DNA of 52,759 bases from JADKHR01 sp041917295 (GCA_041917295.1 JAYRXX010000053.1:1-52759); one strand, 5' to 3'; counted from the first letter of the stretch, positions 1 to 8,261 are shown. Notes: generated from the sequence alone by a model not told the origin. A program made the numbers and translations.

Positions 1-1
1 C

Positions 2-556
2 GATGACATCCAACGTCTGGTAGCAAACGAACGCGGACACATCGCGGTGGGCGCTCCCCCTATTTCAAAGAGCGGGACCAACACTCCTGTCAAACCCCCA
101 CAATCCACACCCAACCCGAATAACGCTGCACCGCGTGCCCCACCCACCACCACGATAATTGACGGATTAGGTGTCGAAAACAGCCACCCCTTAATAATTG
201 AGGGAACCCAAATCAGCTTTGCCCCCGCACGAAACCGATTCACCAGCGAACCATCCAGTTCCCTCACTTTAGCGAACGTAAAACCCATCGCAGACAAAAT
301 TGCAACCGGCCACGCCTTTGAAAAACATGTGCTGGTGGGAAAAGAGTATCCAACGATTTCGACAAGGGAGGCGTTTGCCGATCACATAACAAATGTCATG
401 GAACACCCTACCGCGCAAAAAGCGCTGTCGCATGGACGTCGAGCGTATTGGCAAGAGCAAAGTGGGACGGTGGTGATATGGGATCCACGTTCGATCGATT
501 TAGGAACAGCATTCCGACCGAAGATGGGGCGGAAATACTACGACGGGTTGAGGTAA
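2..556 (+). CDS. C-terminal part of a probable polymorphic toxin (5' truncated by window edge)
   Basis: The reading frame is open from the first bases of the window, so the true start lies upstream; the GTG at 47 is only an internal candidate. A Pro/Thr/Asn-rich linker (about residues 15-50) is followed by a compact C-terminal domain. That domain starts near GHAFEKHV and ends with the pattern GTAFRPxxGRxYYDGL, with a conserved-looking His, Lys and a TVVIWDPRSIDLGTAF strand. From memory, this His...Lys...G-T-A-F-R-P layout occurs at the C-termini of Rhs/CdiA/WapA-like polymorphic toxins, probably RNases of the BECR fold. The gene lies 3 nt before a small acidic gene of immunity-protein type, which supports the reading. 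The toxin class is inference; the N-terminal delivery region is not visible. Confidence 0.55.
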   Translation, partial: DDIQRLVANERGHIAVGAPPISKSGTNTPVKPPQSTPNPNNAAPRAPPTTTIIDGLGVENSHPLIIEGTQISFAPARNRFTSEPSSSLTLANVKPIADKIATGHAFEKHVLVGKEYPTISTREAFADHITNVMEHPTAQKALSHGRRAYWQEQSGTVVIWDPRSIDLGTAFRPKMGRKYYDGLR

Positions 557-559
557 ACA

Positions 560-757
560 ATGGAGCTAATAGATAAAAACCATGACGGTGCATCTCTGCG
601 GCTTACGATGAACGAATTGATAATTTTAAACAATGCGCTTAACGAGACTTTAAACGGAATTGATCCCGTGGAGTTCGGCACGCGGATTGGGGTGGAAATC
701 GAGGAAGCGGACAGATTGTTGAAAGCGTTTGGATTGATATTGGGGAACGATCAGTAA
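560..757 (+). CDS. Small probable immunity protein
   Basis: This 65-residue acidic protein has no signal peptide or membrane segment. It begins 3 nt after the stop of the probable toxin gene, so the two are almost certainly co-transcribed. The central part reads MNELIILNNALNETLNGID followed by GTRIGVEIEEADRLL, which looks helical. I recall small proteins of this 'LNNALNE...GI...TRxG...EA..LL' type encoded next to polymorphic toxin genes, which suggests it neutralises the toxin upstream. That role rests on position and pattern memory, not a demonstrated family assignment. An antitoxin-like regulator is the main alternative. Confidence 0.5.
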   Translation: MELIDKNHDGASLRLTMNELIILNNALNETLNGIDPVEFGTRIGVEIEEADRLLKAFGLILGNDQ

Positions 758-822
758 TGTGAATGTTCCATATGTAGAAATAACGCTTTGATGTTTTTAA
801 TATCAATATGGGAGATTAAAAA

Positions 823-1563
823 ATGATTCGACTCAAATCGACAATATTGTTTTTTGTTGCGATTTGCATGGCGGTGGGTGTTCGTTCAGAAGGAAACAAA
901 ATAACCTATTTTGGCGCGGTGGAGTATTTGACCTATTCCGATGCATTTAAAGAAAAAGAAGACGCATTTAATGAAACTGTTTCGCAATTAAAAAACTCTC
1001 TGACCGCTGGTCAAACATTGACGAGTAACACAGAATCGTCTGGCGGTGTTGGTTTCCGAGTTGGGGCCTTGGCCAATGTCCCAACGAAGGGATTTCAGAT
1101 TGGGGGGAGCCTCGGTTACATCATAGGTCCATCGTTTATAGGAAATATTAATTTTCCCTTAGAGACACTAGATATATATGGTAATCCCGTTGGGACAACC
1201 CAAGTTGAAATCGAGCAGGAAGAAAATTCATCCGTAATTCGCCTCATGACTGAGTCGAAATATTGCCACTCTTTTGGGAAAAACATTCAAGTCCGTTTGG
1301 GGGTTGGAATTGGGATCGCGAACCTTCATTTGGAAGGAAAGTCCTCAGATCAGATTGGAAGTGAAACGGTTCGCTCCGAATTCCATTCGTCTAATTCGAT
1401 AAAGTTGACTTGGGAAATTGGCCCAGCGATTGCCTATGTCACGGAGAATCTGGGTATTGAACTGGCATTAACTTATTCTCAAGTGCCTTCGGCTAAGAAC
1501 ACGGAGACTTTCCGGGAATTCGATTGGAACCCCTTCGGGGTTCGGTTGGGGGTCGAGTTCTAA
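823..1563 (+). CDS. Outer-membrane beta-barrel-like protein, paralogue 1
   Basis: This 246-residue protein has a clear Sec signal peptide (residues 1 to about 22, cleavage near VRS-EGN). The mature part has alternating hydrophobic/polar strands rich in Gly and aromatic residues, and it ends in Phe (NPFGVRLGVEF), as expected for a BAM-recognised barrel. Motifs VEYLTYSDAF, SLGYIxGPSF, TWEIGPAIA and ELALTYSQ are shared with the gene at 6807-7577, so the two are paralogues. A GGGAG ribosome-binding site lies just before the start. It precedes a secreted propeller gene and a porV gene, which suggests a surface-display neighbourhood. I do not recognise a named family and no transport function can be assigned. 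Confidence 0.75.
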   Translation: MIRLKSTILFFVAICMAVGVRSEGNKITYFGAVEYLTYSDAFKEKEDAFNETVSQLKNSLTAGQTLTSNTESSGGVGFRVGALANVPTKGFQIGGSLGYIIGPSFIGNINFPLETLDIYGNPVGTTQVEIEQEENSSVIRLMTESKYCHSFGKNIQVRLGVGIGIANLHLEGKSSDQIGSETVRSEFHSSNSIKLTWEIGPAIAYVTENLGIELALTYSQVPSAKNTETFREFDWNPFGVRLGVEF

Positions 1564-1618
1564 TTGTTTTTTTCCTGTGGAGGGCAATGATGGAAATAAA
1601 TTCAATAGGGGAACGAAA

Positions 1619-3211
1619 ATGATGATAATAAACAAACGGTTAATAGCAAGTTTGGCATTTTTGTTGGGGCTTGGGGTTTGTTATTCCCAGAGGGCAGAAT
1701 CATCTTTTGAGGGAGGCGAGATCCCTCGGTCACTCAGGAAAGTCCTAGAGCGGAAAGGATATAAATTTCAACCTGAGGCAGGGCAGGCTTCGGCCTTTGT
1801 GCCAAGTCCAGCCCCAAAGTTCGCAGCCCCCTTAATTCAAATTAATACTGGAACTGCATCGGGTTTTGGAATTGGGAATTACCCTTACTGGGAAATAGGA
1901 AAAGATGTTCGGTCCATTTCAGTGCAACCTGGAGGGTTCGTTCTGGGATTTGTTAGTAAATACCCGATTCGATTAAACACACAAACTGGTTATGATTATG
2001 ATCTCGCAGACTGGTATTTAAATCCTCAGGATATTAACGCCAGCATGATATTGGACAATGGTCGTGGTGAAATCGTTTCTTGCGGTTCGTTTGTTGACGC
2101 ATCGTCACCGACGTGGGTTCATCGTTATCACTCAAGCGATTTTACTTTTATTTCCAGCATGACTATCCAGGCCATTTCCAATAAAATTCGGGTTATTGAG
2201 GATATGGTCTTCTCGCCTTCTGGGGACATTTTCATATCGGGTGCGATTTGGACACATACCTTTATACCCACACCGTTCATTAAGAAAATTTCTTCCGATT
2301 TTTCCTCAACCATTGATTATGAATTCCACCATTCGGGAGAAGTTGCGGGGATGGAATTTGGATCGAACGGGGTGTTGTTTGCTGGGGGATATATCGATAA
2401 CATTGGAGATGATAGTCCAAACGTATGGATCGCGAAATTTGATTCAAGTCTTAATCTCATCAAGGAAACAACATATGGCTCTTCCCCGGAAGCCGAAGAC
2501 CTTGGTTTCGGCCTGGGTCTGGGTTCAAACAATGATGTTTACATCGCAGGCATGGTCTCTGAAAAACCATGGATTGGTCGATTCAATGAAAATCTTGATT
2601 ATATCTCGGGATCGATTTTTTCCGACGTTCCGGCCGATGGTTATGGTTGGTTTGATGAAGTTGAAGTGGTGAATAACGGAGTTTATATTACTGGAAGGAG
2701 AGGGCCTTATCCAGAAACAGAGACAGATATGTTAATGGTTGAATACACAAAGGGATTGTCATTAAAATCCCGATACATCCTGGGTGTTTCAGATGGTTTT
2801 TTTGACTCAGGAAGAAGTATTGATAGCGATGGACAAGGCCATATTTACATAGGAGGCTACATCAATTCAACGGGAGTGAGCAATCATGACCACTCTGGTA
2901 AGGGGTGGCTTTCAATACACACATTCAACATGGGGATGGGCTCGCCTGATGGAAAACCCCTTGCCTACCCGAACCCGTTTCGGCCGGGGAAGGGGCACAC
3001 GGCTTTGTCGATCGATAACTTGCCGGAAACGGGGACGTTGAAACTGTTCACCCTTAAAGGCGAACTGGTGCGGGAAATCCCGGTGGCGGCGGGGAGTGCT
3101 TCGTGGGATGTTAAAAACACCGCGGGGGAAAATGTCTCCAGCGGGGTTTATTTTGGCGTGGTGGATGGGCAAGACAGTGACAAAACCTTTAAGGTGGTGA
3201 TTCAACGATGA
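1619..3211 (+). CDS. Secreted beta-propeller protein with T9SS-like C-terminal sorting domain
   Basis: An upstream in-frame start at 1577 exists, but the ATG at 1619 begins directly with a signal peptide (MMIINKRLIASLAFLLGLG). The mature 500-residue protein consists of short repeats with patterns such as GDIFISGAI, GVLFAGGYI, NDVYIAGMV and GHIYIGGYI about every 50 residues, typical of an SBBP/NHL-like beta-propeller. From about residue 449 there is a FlgD/Por-secretion-tail-like domain: YPNPFRPGKG, then LKLFTLKGELVREI, WDVKNTAGE, SSGVYFGVV, ending KTFKVVIQR. Known T9SS cargo carry a similar Ig-like tail that directs export across the outer membrane and surface attachment. The stop overlaps the start of the PorV gene by 4 nt, so the two are translationally coupled. 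Ligand unknown. Confidence 0.8.
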   Translation: MMIINKRLIASLAFLLGLGVCYSQRAESSFEGGEIPRSLRKVLERKGYKFQPEAGQASAFVPSPAPKFAAPLIQINTGTASGFGIGNYPYWEIGKDVRSISVQPGGFVLGFVSKYPIRLNTQTGYDYDLADWYLNPQDINASMILDNGRGEIVSCGSFVDASSPTWVHRYHSSDFTFISSMTIQAISNKIRVIEDMVFSPSGDIFISGAIWTHTFIPTPFIKKISSDFSSTIDYEFHHSGEVAGMEFGSNGVLFAGGYIDNIGDDSPNVWIAKFDSSLNLIKETTYGSSPEAEDLGFGLGLGSNNDVYIAGMVSEKPWIGRFNENLDYISGSIFSDVPADGYGWFDEVEVVNNGVYITGRRGPYPETETDMLMVEYTKGLSLKSRYILGVSDGFFDSGRSIDSDGQGHIYIGGYINSTGVSNHDHSGKGWLSIHTFNMGMGSPDGKPLAYPNPFRPGKGHTALSIDNLPETGTLKLFTLKGELVREIPVAAGSASWDVKNTAGENVSSGVYFGVVDGQDSDKTFKVVIQR

Positions 3212-4113
3212 AACGGATATCCCTGATTGCGTTAAGTATTTGTTTTTGTTGGACGGTGGGCCGGGCGGCGGGGACCACCGCGGGGGAATTCCTAACCTTG
3301 GGCGCGGGTGCTCGCATACCGGCGTTGGGTGGGGCTGGGGTGGCGTTGGTGGACGATGCCACGTCCCTGTATTACAACCCGGCGGCCATGACCCAGGTTA
3401 AAAGTCAGTCGGTGGTCCTCTTGCACACGGCTTACTTGGATTCCAGTTATTTTAGCCAGGGGGCCTACGTGCGAAACCTGGGAGCCAAGGGGAGTTGGGG
3501 GGCGAACCTTCATTACTTCAATTCCGGGTCCATTGATAGCACGGACACTTCCGGTGCGTCAGCGGGGTCTTTGACCCCGGACGACATGGCCATGACGGTG
3601 GGGTATGGGCGTGCCCTGGGGCCTGTGAACGTGGGCGCTGGGTTAAAATATGTGAAATCCAAATTGGTGGACACCGCTTCCACCTGGGCTTTGGACTTGG
3701 GCGTATTGAGCCAAGGTTTTTTAGGTGACCGCTTGAGTGTGGGGGGATCCATCACCAATTTGGGGAGCGGGTTGAAATACGATTCCGAAAAAGAAGATTT
3801 GCCAACGACCATCAAGGGCGGCGCGGCGTATCGGATGTCGAAGAGAGTGGCGTTCGCGTTGGACGCGGCGTTTCCGAAAGAGGAAGACGCCTATGTGATG
3901 GGGGGAGCGGAATACGAGATGCCCATCGCCACCGATTGGAGCGCCGCCGGTCGGTTGGGATACAACACCGGCACGGCCGGTGACGTGAGCGGGTTGACCG
4001 GTGTTACGTTCGGCGCGGGGCTGACCCGCAAAGGCCTGGGCATTGATTATTCTCTGGTCCCCCAAGGCGACCTGGGCATGACCCACTGGGTTTCCCTGGG
4101 GTTTGATTTTTAG
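3208..4113 (+). CDS. PorV/PorQ-family outer-membrane protein
   Basis: This 301-residue protein has a signal peptide and the hallmark of the PorV/UPF0164 group near the N-terminus: FLTLGAGARIPALGGAGVAL, then SLYYNPAAM. It continues as a 14-strand-like barrel and ends GLGIDYSLVPQGDLGMTHWxSLGFDF with C-terminal Phe. In T9SS bacteria PorV is the shuttle that takes cargo from the translocon to the attachment complex; here it immediately follows a sorting-domain cargo gene and overlaps it by 4 nt (ATGA), suggesting a dedicated partner. Its last 207 nt (3907-4113) recur as separate fragments at 6531, 7796, 8917 and 10491. Family assignment is firm; the cargo-specific role is inference. Confidence 0.85.
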   Translation: MKRISLIALSICFCWTVGRAAGTTAGEFLTLGAGARIPALGGAGVALVDDATSLYYNPAAMTQVKSQSVVLLHTAYLDSSYFSQGAYVRNLGAKGSWGANLHYFNSGSIDSTDTSGASAGSLTPDDMAMTVGYGRALGPVNVGAGLKYVKSKLVDTASTWALDLGVLSQGFLGDRLSVGGSITNLGSGLKYDSEKEDLPTTIKGGAAYRMSKRVAFALDAAFPKEEDAYVMGGAEYEMPIATDWSAAGRLGYNTGTAGDVSGLTGVTFGAGLTRKGLGIDYSLVPQGDLGMTHWVSLGFDF

Positions 4114-4433
4114 GAGGGGAATAAATATTTGATCGCTGAATTCAAAATTCGATGTCAAGAGGGGTTAAGTTGATCGGAGAACCTATCCAGCGACTACTGC
4201 AGAGGGATCTTCGCCAAAACGAACATTTTTTCGACGGACGATACACCAAGTACGTCTCCAGCCTCAATTATTGAATATTTTTCGAATCGATTGTTTGCAT
4301 TTAAAGTATGGGCAAGTGAATTTTGGGGTATAATATGGCATGTTCCAGAAAAAATACACCTCGTATCAATTTTCTGGACTAGGGCATTCCGGGGGCTGAT
4401 ATTTGCCCGCGTCAAGTCGTTATGGAGGTTCAA
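4114..4433 (+). other. AT-rich intergenic region before a three-gene envelope block
   Basis: This 320-nt stretch separates the full porV gene from the lipoprotein gene. Base composition drops sharply here compared with the porV gene. A TATAAT hexamer at 4329-4334 could be a -10 box for the downstream genes, but no convincing -35 sits 16-18 nt upstream. A ribosome-binding site GGAGG is at 4424-4428. I see no coding potential and no strong terminator. Confidence 0.4.
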
Positions 4434-5180
4434 ATGAGAGAACGAATAGTGGCGATACTAGTTGTAGCTCTTTTGACAGGTTGCGTGACAACAACAAAAG
4501 TTTCATTGCCTTCCACGCAACTTTCGAAAGAAATTTTTTCCCCAGTAAACGAGAATGGATTTCTGGATTTGTTTACAATTAACCCAAACCCAGCGAGACA
4601 GGGTTCTGCCCTCCGCATCGATGTAAGGCTCCGGGCTGAGGCCAAAGGAAGTCCCTGGCAATCTCTTGGGAGTTTTAATTCACCTCGATTCAAAAACACC
4701 CGTTTCAAACTTCCAGTAGGAAACTACATGATTCGAATTGAACAGGGCAAAGGAAACATTAAGGATTTTACTGTAAGGATTGATAACCAGAAACACACCA
4801 TGGTTTATTATTGCGCTTTGTTACAAACCATGGAGGCTCCGCAGGTTGACGGGCGGGGGGAGTCGACGCACGCTGTCGGAAATTGGGGGGGGAGCGTAAC
4901 TTTGGCTGTGATTTTTGACTATGACGTTGGAAACCCGATTTCCACTGACGAAAACGAGTTAATGAAGGAAATGATTAACTCTTCTTGGAAAAAACGAGCG
5001 TATGCGGGATTTCTTTTAGCTCAGTTTGGGACACAAAAATCTATTCCTCTTTTAGAAAGATTCGAATCAGACGGCGTTATGGGAGAAGTGGCAAAAGATG
5101 CTAAAAGAAAAATATTGAACAGGGAGGTATCTTCACATGAGAAGTCTGTCAACATTGATTCTAAGTCTGCTATTAATTAA
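4434..5180 (+). CDS. Probable lipoprotein of unknown function
   Basis: The start at 4434 is preferred over 4422 because GGAGG lies 5 nt upstream of it and the N-terminus becomes a classic lipoprotein signal: MRERIVAILVVALLTGC, with the lipobox Cys at residue 17. The 248-residue protein has a middle region of beta strands (RIDVRLRAEAKG, KLPVGNYMIRIEQG) that resembles an Ig-like/PEGA-type fold. A helical C-terminal part (KKRAYAGFLLAQFGTQKSIPLLERF) resembles a single HEAT-like repeat. It is the first gene of a tight three-gene set and its 3' end overlaps the next gene by 44 nt. No family recognised. The low GC relative to the flanking porV sequence suggests separate ancestry. Confidence 0.7.
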   Translation: MRERIVAILVVALLTGCVTTTKVSLPSTQLSKEIFSPVNENGFLDLFTINPNPARQGSALRIDVRLRAEAKGSPWQSLGSFNSPRFKNTRFKLPVGNYMIRIEQGKGNIKDFTVRIDNQKHTMVYYCALLQTMEAPQVDGRGESTHAVGNWGGSVTLAVIFDYDVGNPISTDENELMKEMINSSWKKRAYAGFLLAQFGTQKSIPLLERFESDGVMGEVAKDAKRKILNREVSSHEKSVNIDSKSAIN

Positions 5181-5622
5181 TGTTTCGTGTTTTTCTCAAG
5201 AAAAAGTTGTCCCGTCTGGGACGGAGGTGTATTTAAAGTCGAAGGCACCGGTAGCTTTATCTGGTCTCTATGTGGGAAAAGATATCCCATTTATTGTCTC
5301 TCGCGACGTCAAAGTTAATGAAGCCGTTGTTGTTCGCGCAGGGACTGAATTACGTGGAAATGTGATCACTGGGAACGGAGGATTTATTATTGGAATGCCA
5401 GAGGTCCTTTTTGTTCAGTTTAATGAGGTTTGTGACGGAACTGTTTGCCTTCCTCTGATGAAATCAATTAAATTCCAAGGGAGCAGCCGCGCAGGATGGG
5501 CCTGGGGACTAGCATTACCCACTCTCGCTTTATCCCTCTTTATTGTTGGGGGGAAAGTCAAGAACCTTGAAAAGAAAGAAGTTGCAATCGAAACGGTAGC
5601 CCCGGTTGCATTCAACTTATGA
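5137..5622 (+). CDS. Exported protein of unknown function
   Basis: This 161-residue protein has a signal peptide (MRSLSTLILSLLLINVSCFS). The mature part looks like a beta-rich domain with the pattern VPSGTEVYLKSKAPV...VNEAVVVRAGTELRGNV, typical of small conjugation/TrbI-like or SH3-like export proteins. It carries a CDGTVC pair of cysteines and a hydrophobic segment near residue 125 (WAWGLALPTLALSLFIVGG) that could be a transmembrane helix. GGGAGG lies 10 nt before the ATG. The gene starts inside the previous one and ends with a 4-nt overlap with the next, so the three are co-translated. Function not recognised. Confidence 0.65.
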   Translation: MRSLSTLILSLLLINVSCFSQEKVVPSGTEVYLKSKAPVALSGLYVGKDIPFIVSRDVKVNEAVVVRAGTELRGNVITGNGGFIIGMPEVLFVQFNEVCDGTVCLPLMKSIKFQGSSRAGWAWGLALPTLALSLFIVGGKVKNLEKKEVAIETVAPVAFNL

Positions 5623-6377
5623 CAAACTTCAATTCAAATATTAAACAAATTTTATTTTTTAGACCATTCTCATTGTTTTTATTTTTTTTGGGGATCATTA
5701 TTTCGGGTTGCGTGGCTCCTCCTTATCGCCATATGATTCCAATAGAATCATATCCACTTCCTGTTGTTGAAAATTCAATCCTTTATATTTCCGAACAGCC
5801 GGAGAAAGTAACTTTGCAATTTTACTCGTCAAACACATCACAAATTATGGGGGGCGGGCTCCTGTTTGACCTTATTGACATAGCAAATAACAGCTCCCGA
5901 AAATCCACGTCTGAAGCAATAGGCTCATCGATTAAACAAATCCTTGAAGGCTATGATCTTGAAGGAAAAATCGCTAAACTTGCAAAACAAACATTTGATA
6001 AAAGCAATTGGCCAAAAATCGCTGAAATAAAGGAGGAAAGCCAAGAAATAATAGATCGGGAAATTAAAGATGGGACCCATTCTGTCACATCGCTGAAGAT
6101 CACCCCTTACATTAACCCTGAGTTTTCTTTTTTAAGCATTAAATCTGTTCTTGAGATTTATCAAGCGCGGGAAGGACATCTTAAAGGAAAGAATAGGGAA
6201 CCTATTTACCGCTACACATTTGATGATGTGGTTAACCAATTGGAGGAAACTGGAACAGCTTCCGATAATGCGAATCTTTGGACTGTGGATCGATTATATT
6301 CCAGTTTAGATAATGGCCTAAAGTTAATTTTCTCAAAAATCGAAAAAGGCCTCAACGATCCGACAGTGGTTCCCTGA
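5619..6377 (+). CDS. Probable lipoprotein of unknown function
   Basis: This 252-residue protein opens with a long hydrophobic signal (RPFSLFLFFLGIIISGC) and a lipobox Cys near residue 31 followed by VAPPY, as in outer-membrane lipoproteins. The mature part alternates strands and helices (SSNTSQIMGGGLLFDLIDIA, SSIKQILEGYDLEGKIAKLA) and resembles uncharacterised lipoproteins with a short Gly-rich hydrophobic turn. It overlaps the preceding gene by 4 nt (ATGA) and is the last gene of its block, which is followed about 100 nt later by the leader of a porV fragment. The gene is AT-rich compared with the fragments. No family recognised. Confidence 0.65.
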   Translation: MTNFNSNIKQILFFRPFSLFLFFLGIIISGCVAPPYRHMIPIESYPLPVVENSILYISEQPEKVTLQFYSSNTSQIMGGGLLFDLIDIANNSSRKSTSEAIGSSIKQILEGYDLEGKIAKLAKQTFDKSNWPKIAEIKEESQEIIDREIKDGTHSVTSLKITPYINPEFSFLSIKSVLEIYQAREGHLKGKNREPIYRYTFDDVVNQLEETGTASDNANLWTVDRLYSSLDNGLKLIFSKIEKGLNDPTVVP

Positions 6378-6474
6378 AACGATAATTTCATATTGAAACG
6401 ATCAAGTTTCAATTGATATTCCAGTGTTTCGCTAATACCGTCCCCTGTATGTACTGCCCTGTAATGCCGTGTAC

Positions 6475-6530
6475 TCCCCGTTTCTAGGCCGCCGGGAAAC
6501 GACTAGTGATGTGGCGGTTGAAGTAGTTTA
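6475..6530 (+). repeat. Leader block upstream of porV fragment B, shared with fragment C
   Basis: This roughly 56-nt sequence has no counterpart in the full porV gene but is about 80-85% identical by eye to 7727-7783, which precedes fragment C. Shared landmarks are GGCCGCCGGG, AACGAC, AGTGAT, GGCGGT, GAAGT and TTAGC in the same order and nearly the same spacing. Its presence before two separate porV 3' fragments shows that leader and fragment were duplicated together or entered together. Confidence 0.65.
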
Positions 6531-6737
6531 GCGGAATACGAGATGCCCATCGCCACCGATTGGAGCGCCGCCGGGCGGTTGGGATACAACACCGGCACGG
6601 CCGGTGACGTGAGCGGGTTGACCGGTGTTACGTTCGGCGCGGGGCTAACCCGCAAAGGCATGGGCATCGATTATTCGTTGGTCCCCCAAGGCGACCTAGG
6701 CATGACCCACTGGATTTCCCTGGGGTTTGATTTTTAG
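6531..6737 (+). pseudogene. porV 3'-end fragment B
   Basis: This 207-nt segment matches the last 207 nt of the PorV gene (3907-4113) with about 8 differences. The reading frame is open to the stop and encodes the last 68 residues including DWSAAGRLGYNTG and GDLGMTHWISLGFDF. It lacks a signal peptide, PorV N-terminus and ribosome-binding site, so it should not give a functional barrel alone. Six of the eight differences are synonymous and the other two conservative (Leu/Met, Val/Ile), so it derives from a porV copy that diverged while still functional. Confidence 0.85.
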
Positions 6738-6806
6738 AACAAAGGGGTTTGGCAGGATTCAAACCCTAACAAATGAAGTTCAAAACAAACTGGAGAGGTG
6801 CACAAG

Positions 6807-7577
6807 ATGAAACGTTGGAAATTGATGTTGGCTACTGCGGTTGTTGGTTCGATTGCAATGGGTGTAAGAGCTGAGGACAAGAAAATCAAATTCTTCGGCC
6901 AAGTCGAATACCTGACCTATTCGGATGCCTTTGAAGAAAAAGAGAATGCTGTAAATAAAAGGTTCGATCAATTCAGAGATCAACTTGCTATTCCTGATGA
7001 GGTTATGACCACAAAAACTGACACCTCTAATGGCCTTGGGTTCAGATTGGGTGCACTAACATCGTCCCCTTTGAAGGGCCTTACCATTGGAGCAAGCCTC
7101 GGTTATATACTGGGTCCTTCTTTCGAGGCAAAATTAGACGGAACATATGATGACGGGACTGATTATGGAACAGTGAATGAAAAATGGGAAAGCAAATCAA
7201 ATGTTTGGCGTTTAATGGCTGAATCAAAATATTCTGTCCCAATTAGTGAAAAGTTTCAAGCACGTTTAGGGTTTGGAATTGGATTTGCCAAGCTCCAGAT
7301 TAAAGACACTTATTCACGTGACGTGACTGGCGATCTCCAGGGGGGTGATTATGATGATCCCTCTTACCCACTCTATCCGTATCAGACTAATCACGATAAA
7401 ACAATAAACACAACGAAGTTTACTTGGGAAATAGGTCCGGCCATCGCTTTTGTGACCGACCAGATTGGGGTTGAATTGGCATTAACTTATTCCCAAATGC
7501 CTTCGGCTGAGAACATAGAGACCTTCCAGAAATTCGATTGGAACCCCTTCGGGATTCGGTTGGGGGTGGAGTTCTAA
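6807..7577 (+). CDS. Outer-membrane beta-barrel-like protein, paralogue 2
   Basis: The ATG at 6807 is preferred over the GTG at 6798 because GGAGAGG lies 9 nt upstream and the peptide then starts MKRWKLMLATAVVGSIAMG, a good signal sequence. The 256-residue product shares with the protein at 823-1563 the blocks VEYLTYSDAF, SLGYILGPSF, TWEIGPAIAFVT and FDWNPFGIRLGVEF, with a longer loop near residue 175 (GGDYDDPSYPLYPY). The C-terminal Phe and strand pattern indicate an outer-membrane barrel. It lies alone between two porV fragments, so it looks like a duplicated unit moved into the array. Function unknown. Confidence 0.75.
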   Translation: MKRWKLMLATAVVGSIAMGVRAEDKKIKFFGQVEYLTYSDAFEEKENAVNKRFDQFRDQLAIPDEVMTTKTDTSNGLGFRLGALTSSPLKGLTIGASLGYILGPSFEAKLDGTYDDGTDYGTVNEKWESKSNVWRLMAESKYSVPISEKFQARLGFGIGFAKLQIKDTYSRDVTGDLQGGDYDDPSYPLYPYQTNHDKTINTTKFTWEIGPAIAFVTDQIGVELALTYSQMPSAENIETFQKFDWNPFGIRLGVEF

Positions 7578-7602
7578 GCATTTTTTTTCATCCCAGATCG
7601 GC

Positions 7603-7638
7603 ACCCGTCCTCCCTTCACGCCAGAGGGGAGGGCGGGT
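7603..7638 (+). terminator. Inverted repeat after beta-barrel gene, possible terminator
   Basis: Arms ACCCGTCCTCCC (7603-7614) and GGGAGGGCGGGT (7627-7638) pair over 12 bp with one G-T pair and a 12-nt loop. It starts 26 nt after the stop at 7577. There is a T-run before it (7581-7588) but none after, so it could be a terminator for the opposite strand, a repeat element or an mRNA stabiliser. Confidence 0.45.
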
Positions 7639-7726
7639 GTTCGATGGGGATGATGGTTTCAGTTCTAAAATTCCAAATGAAATCGACGCACGGGTTAATA
7701 ATTTGGAAATATTAGGAAAATGTAAC

Positions 7727-7795
7727 CCGTCTCTGGGCCGCCGGGGAACGACCAGTGATTGGCGGTAGAAGTGGCTTAGCTAAATACCGTTTGGG
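7727..7795 (+). repeat. Leader block upstream of porV fragment C
   Basis: This is the second copy of the leader described at 6475-6530, with the same order of landmarks. It is followed by about 12 extra nt (TAAATACCGTTT) before the fragment begins. The extra bases distinguish the two junctions and show they are not a simple assembly duplication. Confidence 0.6.
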
Positions 7796-8000
7796 GGAAT
7801 ACGAGATGCCCATCGCCACCGATTGGAGCGCCGCCGGGCGTTTGGGATACAACACCGGCACGGCCGGTGACGTGAGCGGGTTGACCGGCGTTACGTTCGG
7901 CGCGGGGCTGACCCGCAAAGGCATGGGCATCGACTATTCCCTGGTCCCCCAAGGTGACCTGGGCATGACCCACTGGATTTCACTGGGGTTTGATTTCTAA
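7796..8000 (+). pseudogene. porV 3'-end fragment C
   Basis: This 205-nt segment is about 94% identical to the end of the full porV gene and begins at essentially the same base as fragment B (GGAATACGAGATG). It stays open to a TAA stop. About a dozen differences from the full gene are nearly all synonymous. It has no start region of its own. Confidence 0.85.
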
Positions 8001-8012
8001 ACCCGTCCACCT

Positions 8013-8048
8013 CACCCGCCTTCCCTGTGGTATCAGGGAGAGCGGGTG
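8013..8048 (+). terminator. Hairpin after porV fragment C
   Basis: CACCCGC and TCCCT pair with AGGGA and GCGGGTG around a short loop, with two internal mismatches. The structure sits 13 nt after the fragment's stop. No T-tract follows, so it could be a terminator remnant or a palindromic repeat. The same AGGGAGAGCGGGTG-type sequence resembles the hairpin at 7603-7638. Confidence 0.35.
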
Positions 8049-8118
8049 AAACGCTGGAACAACGGGTGCGATGTTTGAAAGAATTTGGGACAATATTTCT
8101 CGTCTCAAGATTGAAACG

Positions 8119-8156
8119 ACTGGATTCCGGCCAGAACCGTGCCGGGATGACGGGCC
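8119..8156 (+). repeat. REP-like palindromic element, copy 1
   Basis: The sequence runs ACTGGATTCCGG...GCCGGGATGACGGGCC and is an imperfect palindrome. Related copies are at 10791-10822 and 10874-10911, and in inverse orientation at 10728-10756. The ACTGGATTCC...GGAATGACGG form is a widespread short dispersed repeat in bacterial genomes. Confidence 0.6.
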
Positions 8157-8261
8157 AAGTGACGCCGATGTGGCATATGTAGTTTCCAATAGCTGGCGAC
8201 CATTAGGAAAATGCTGGAAGAAGCGAATGAAGCTCTGTTTTGATACATGGGGGAGGACGAG

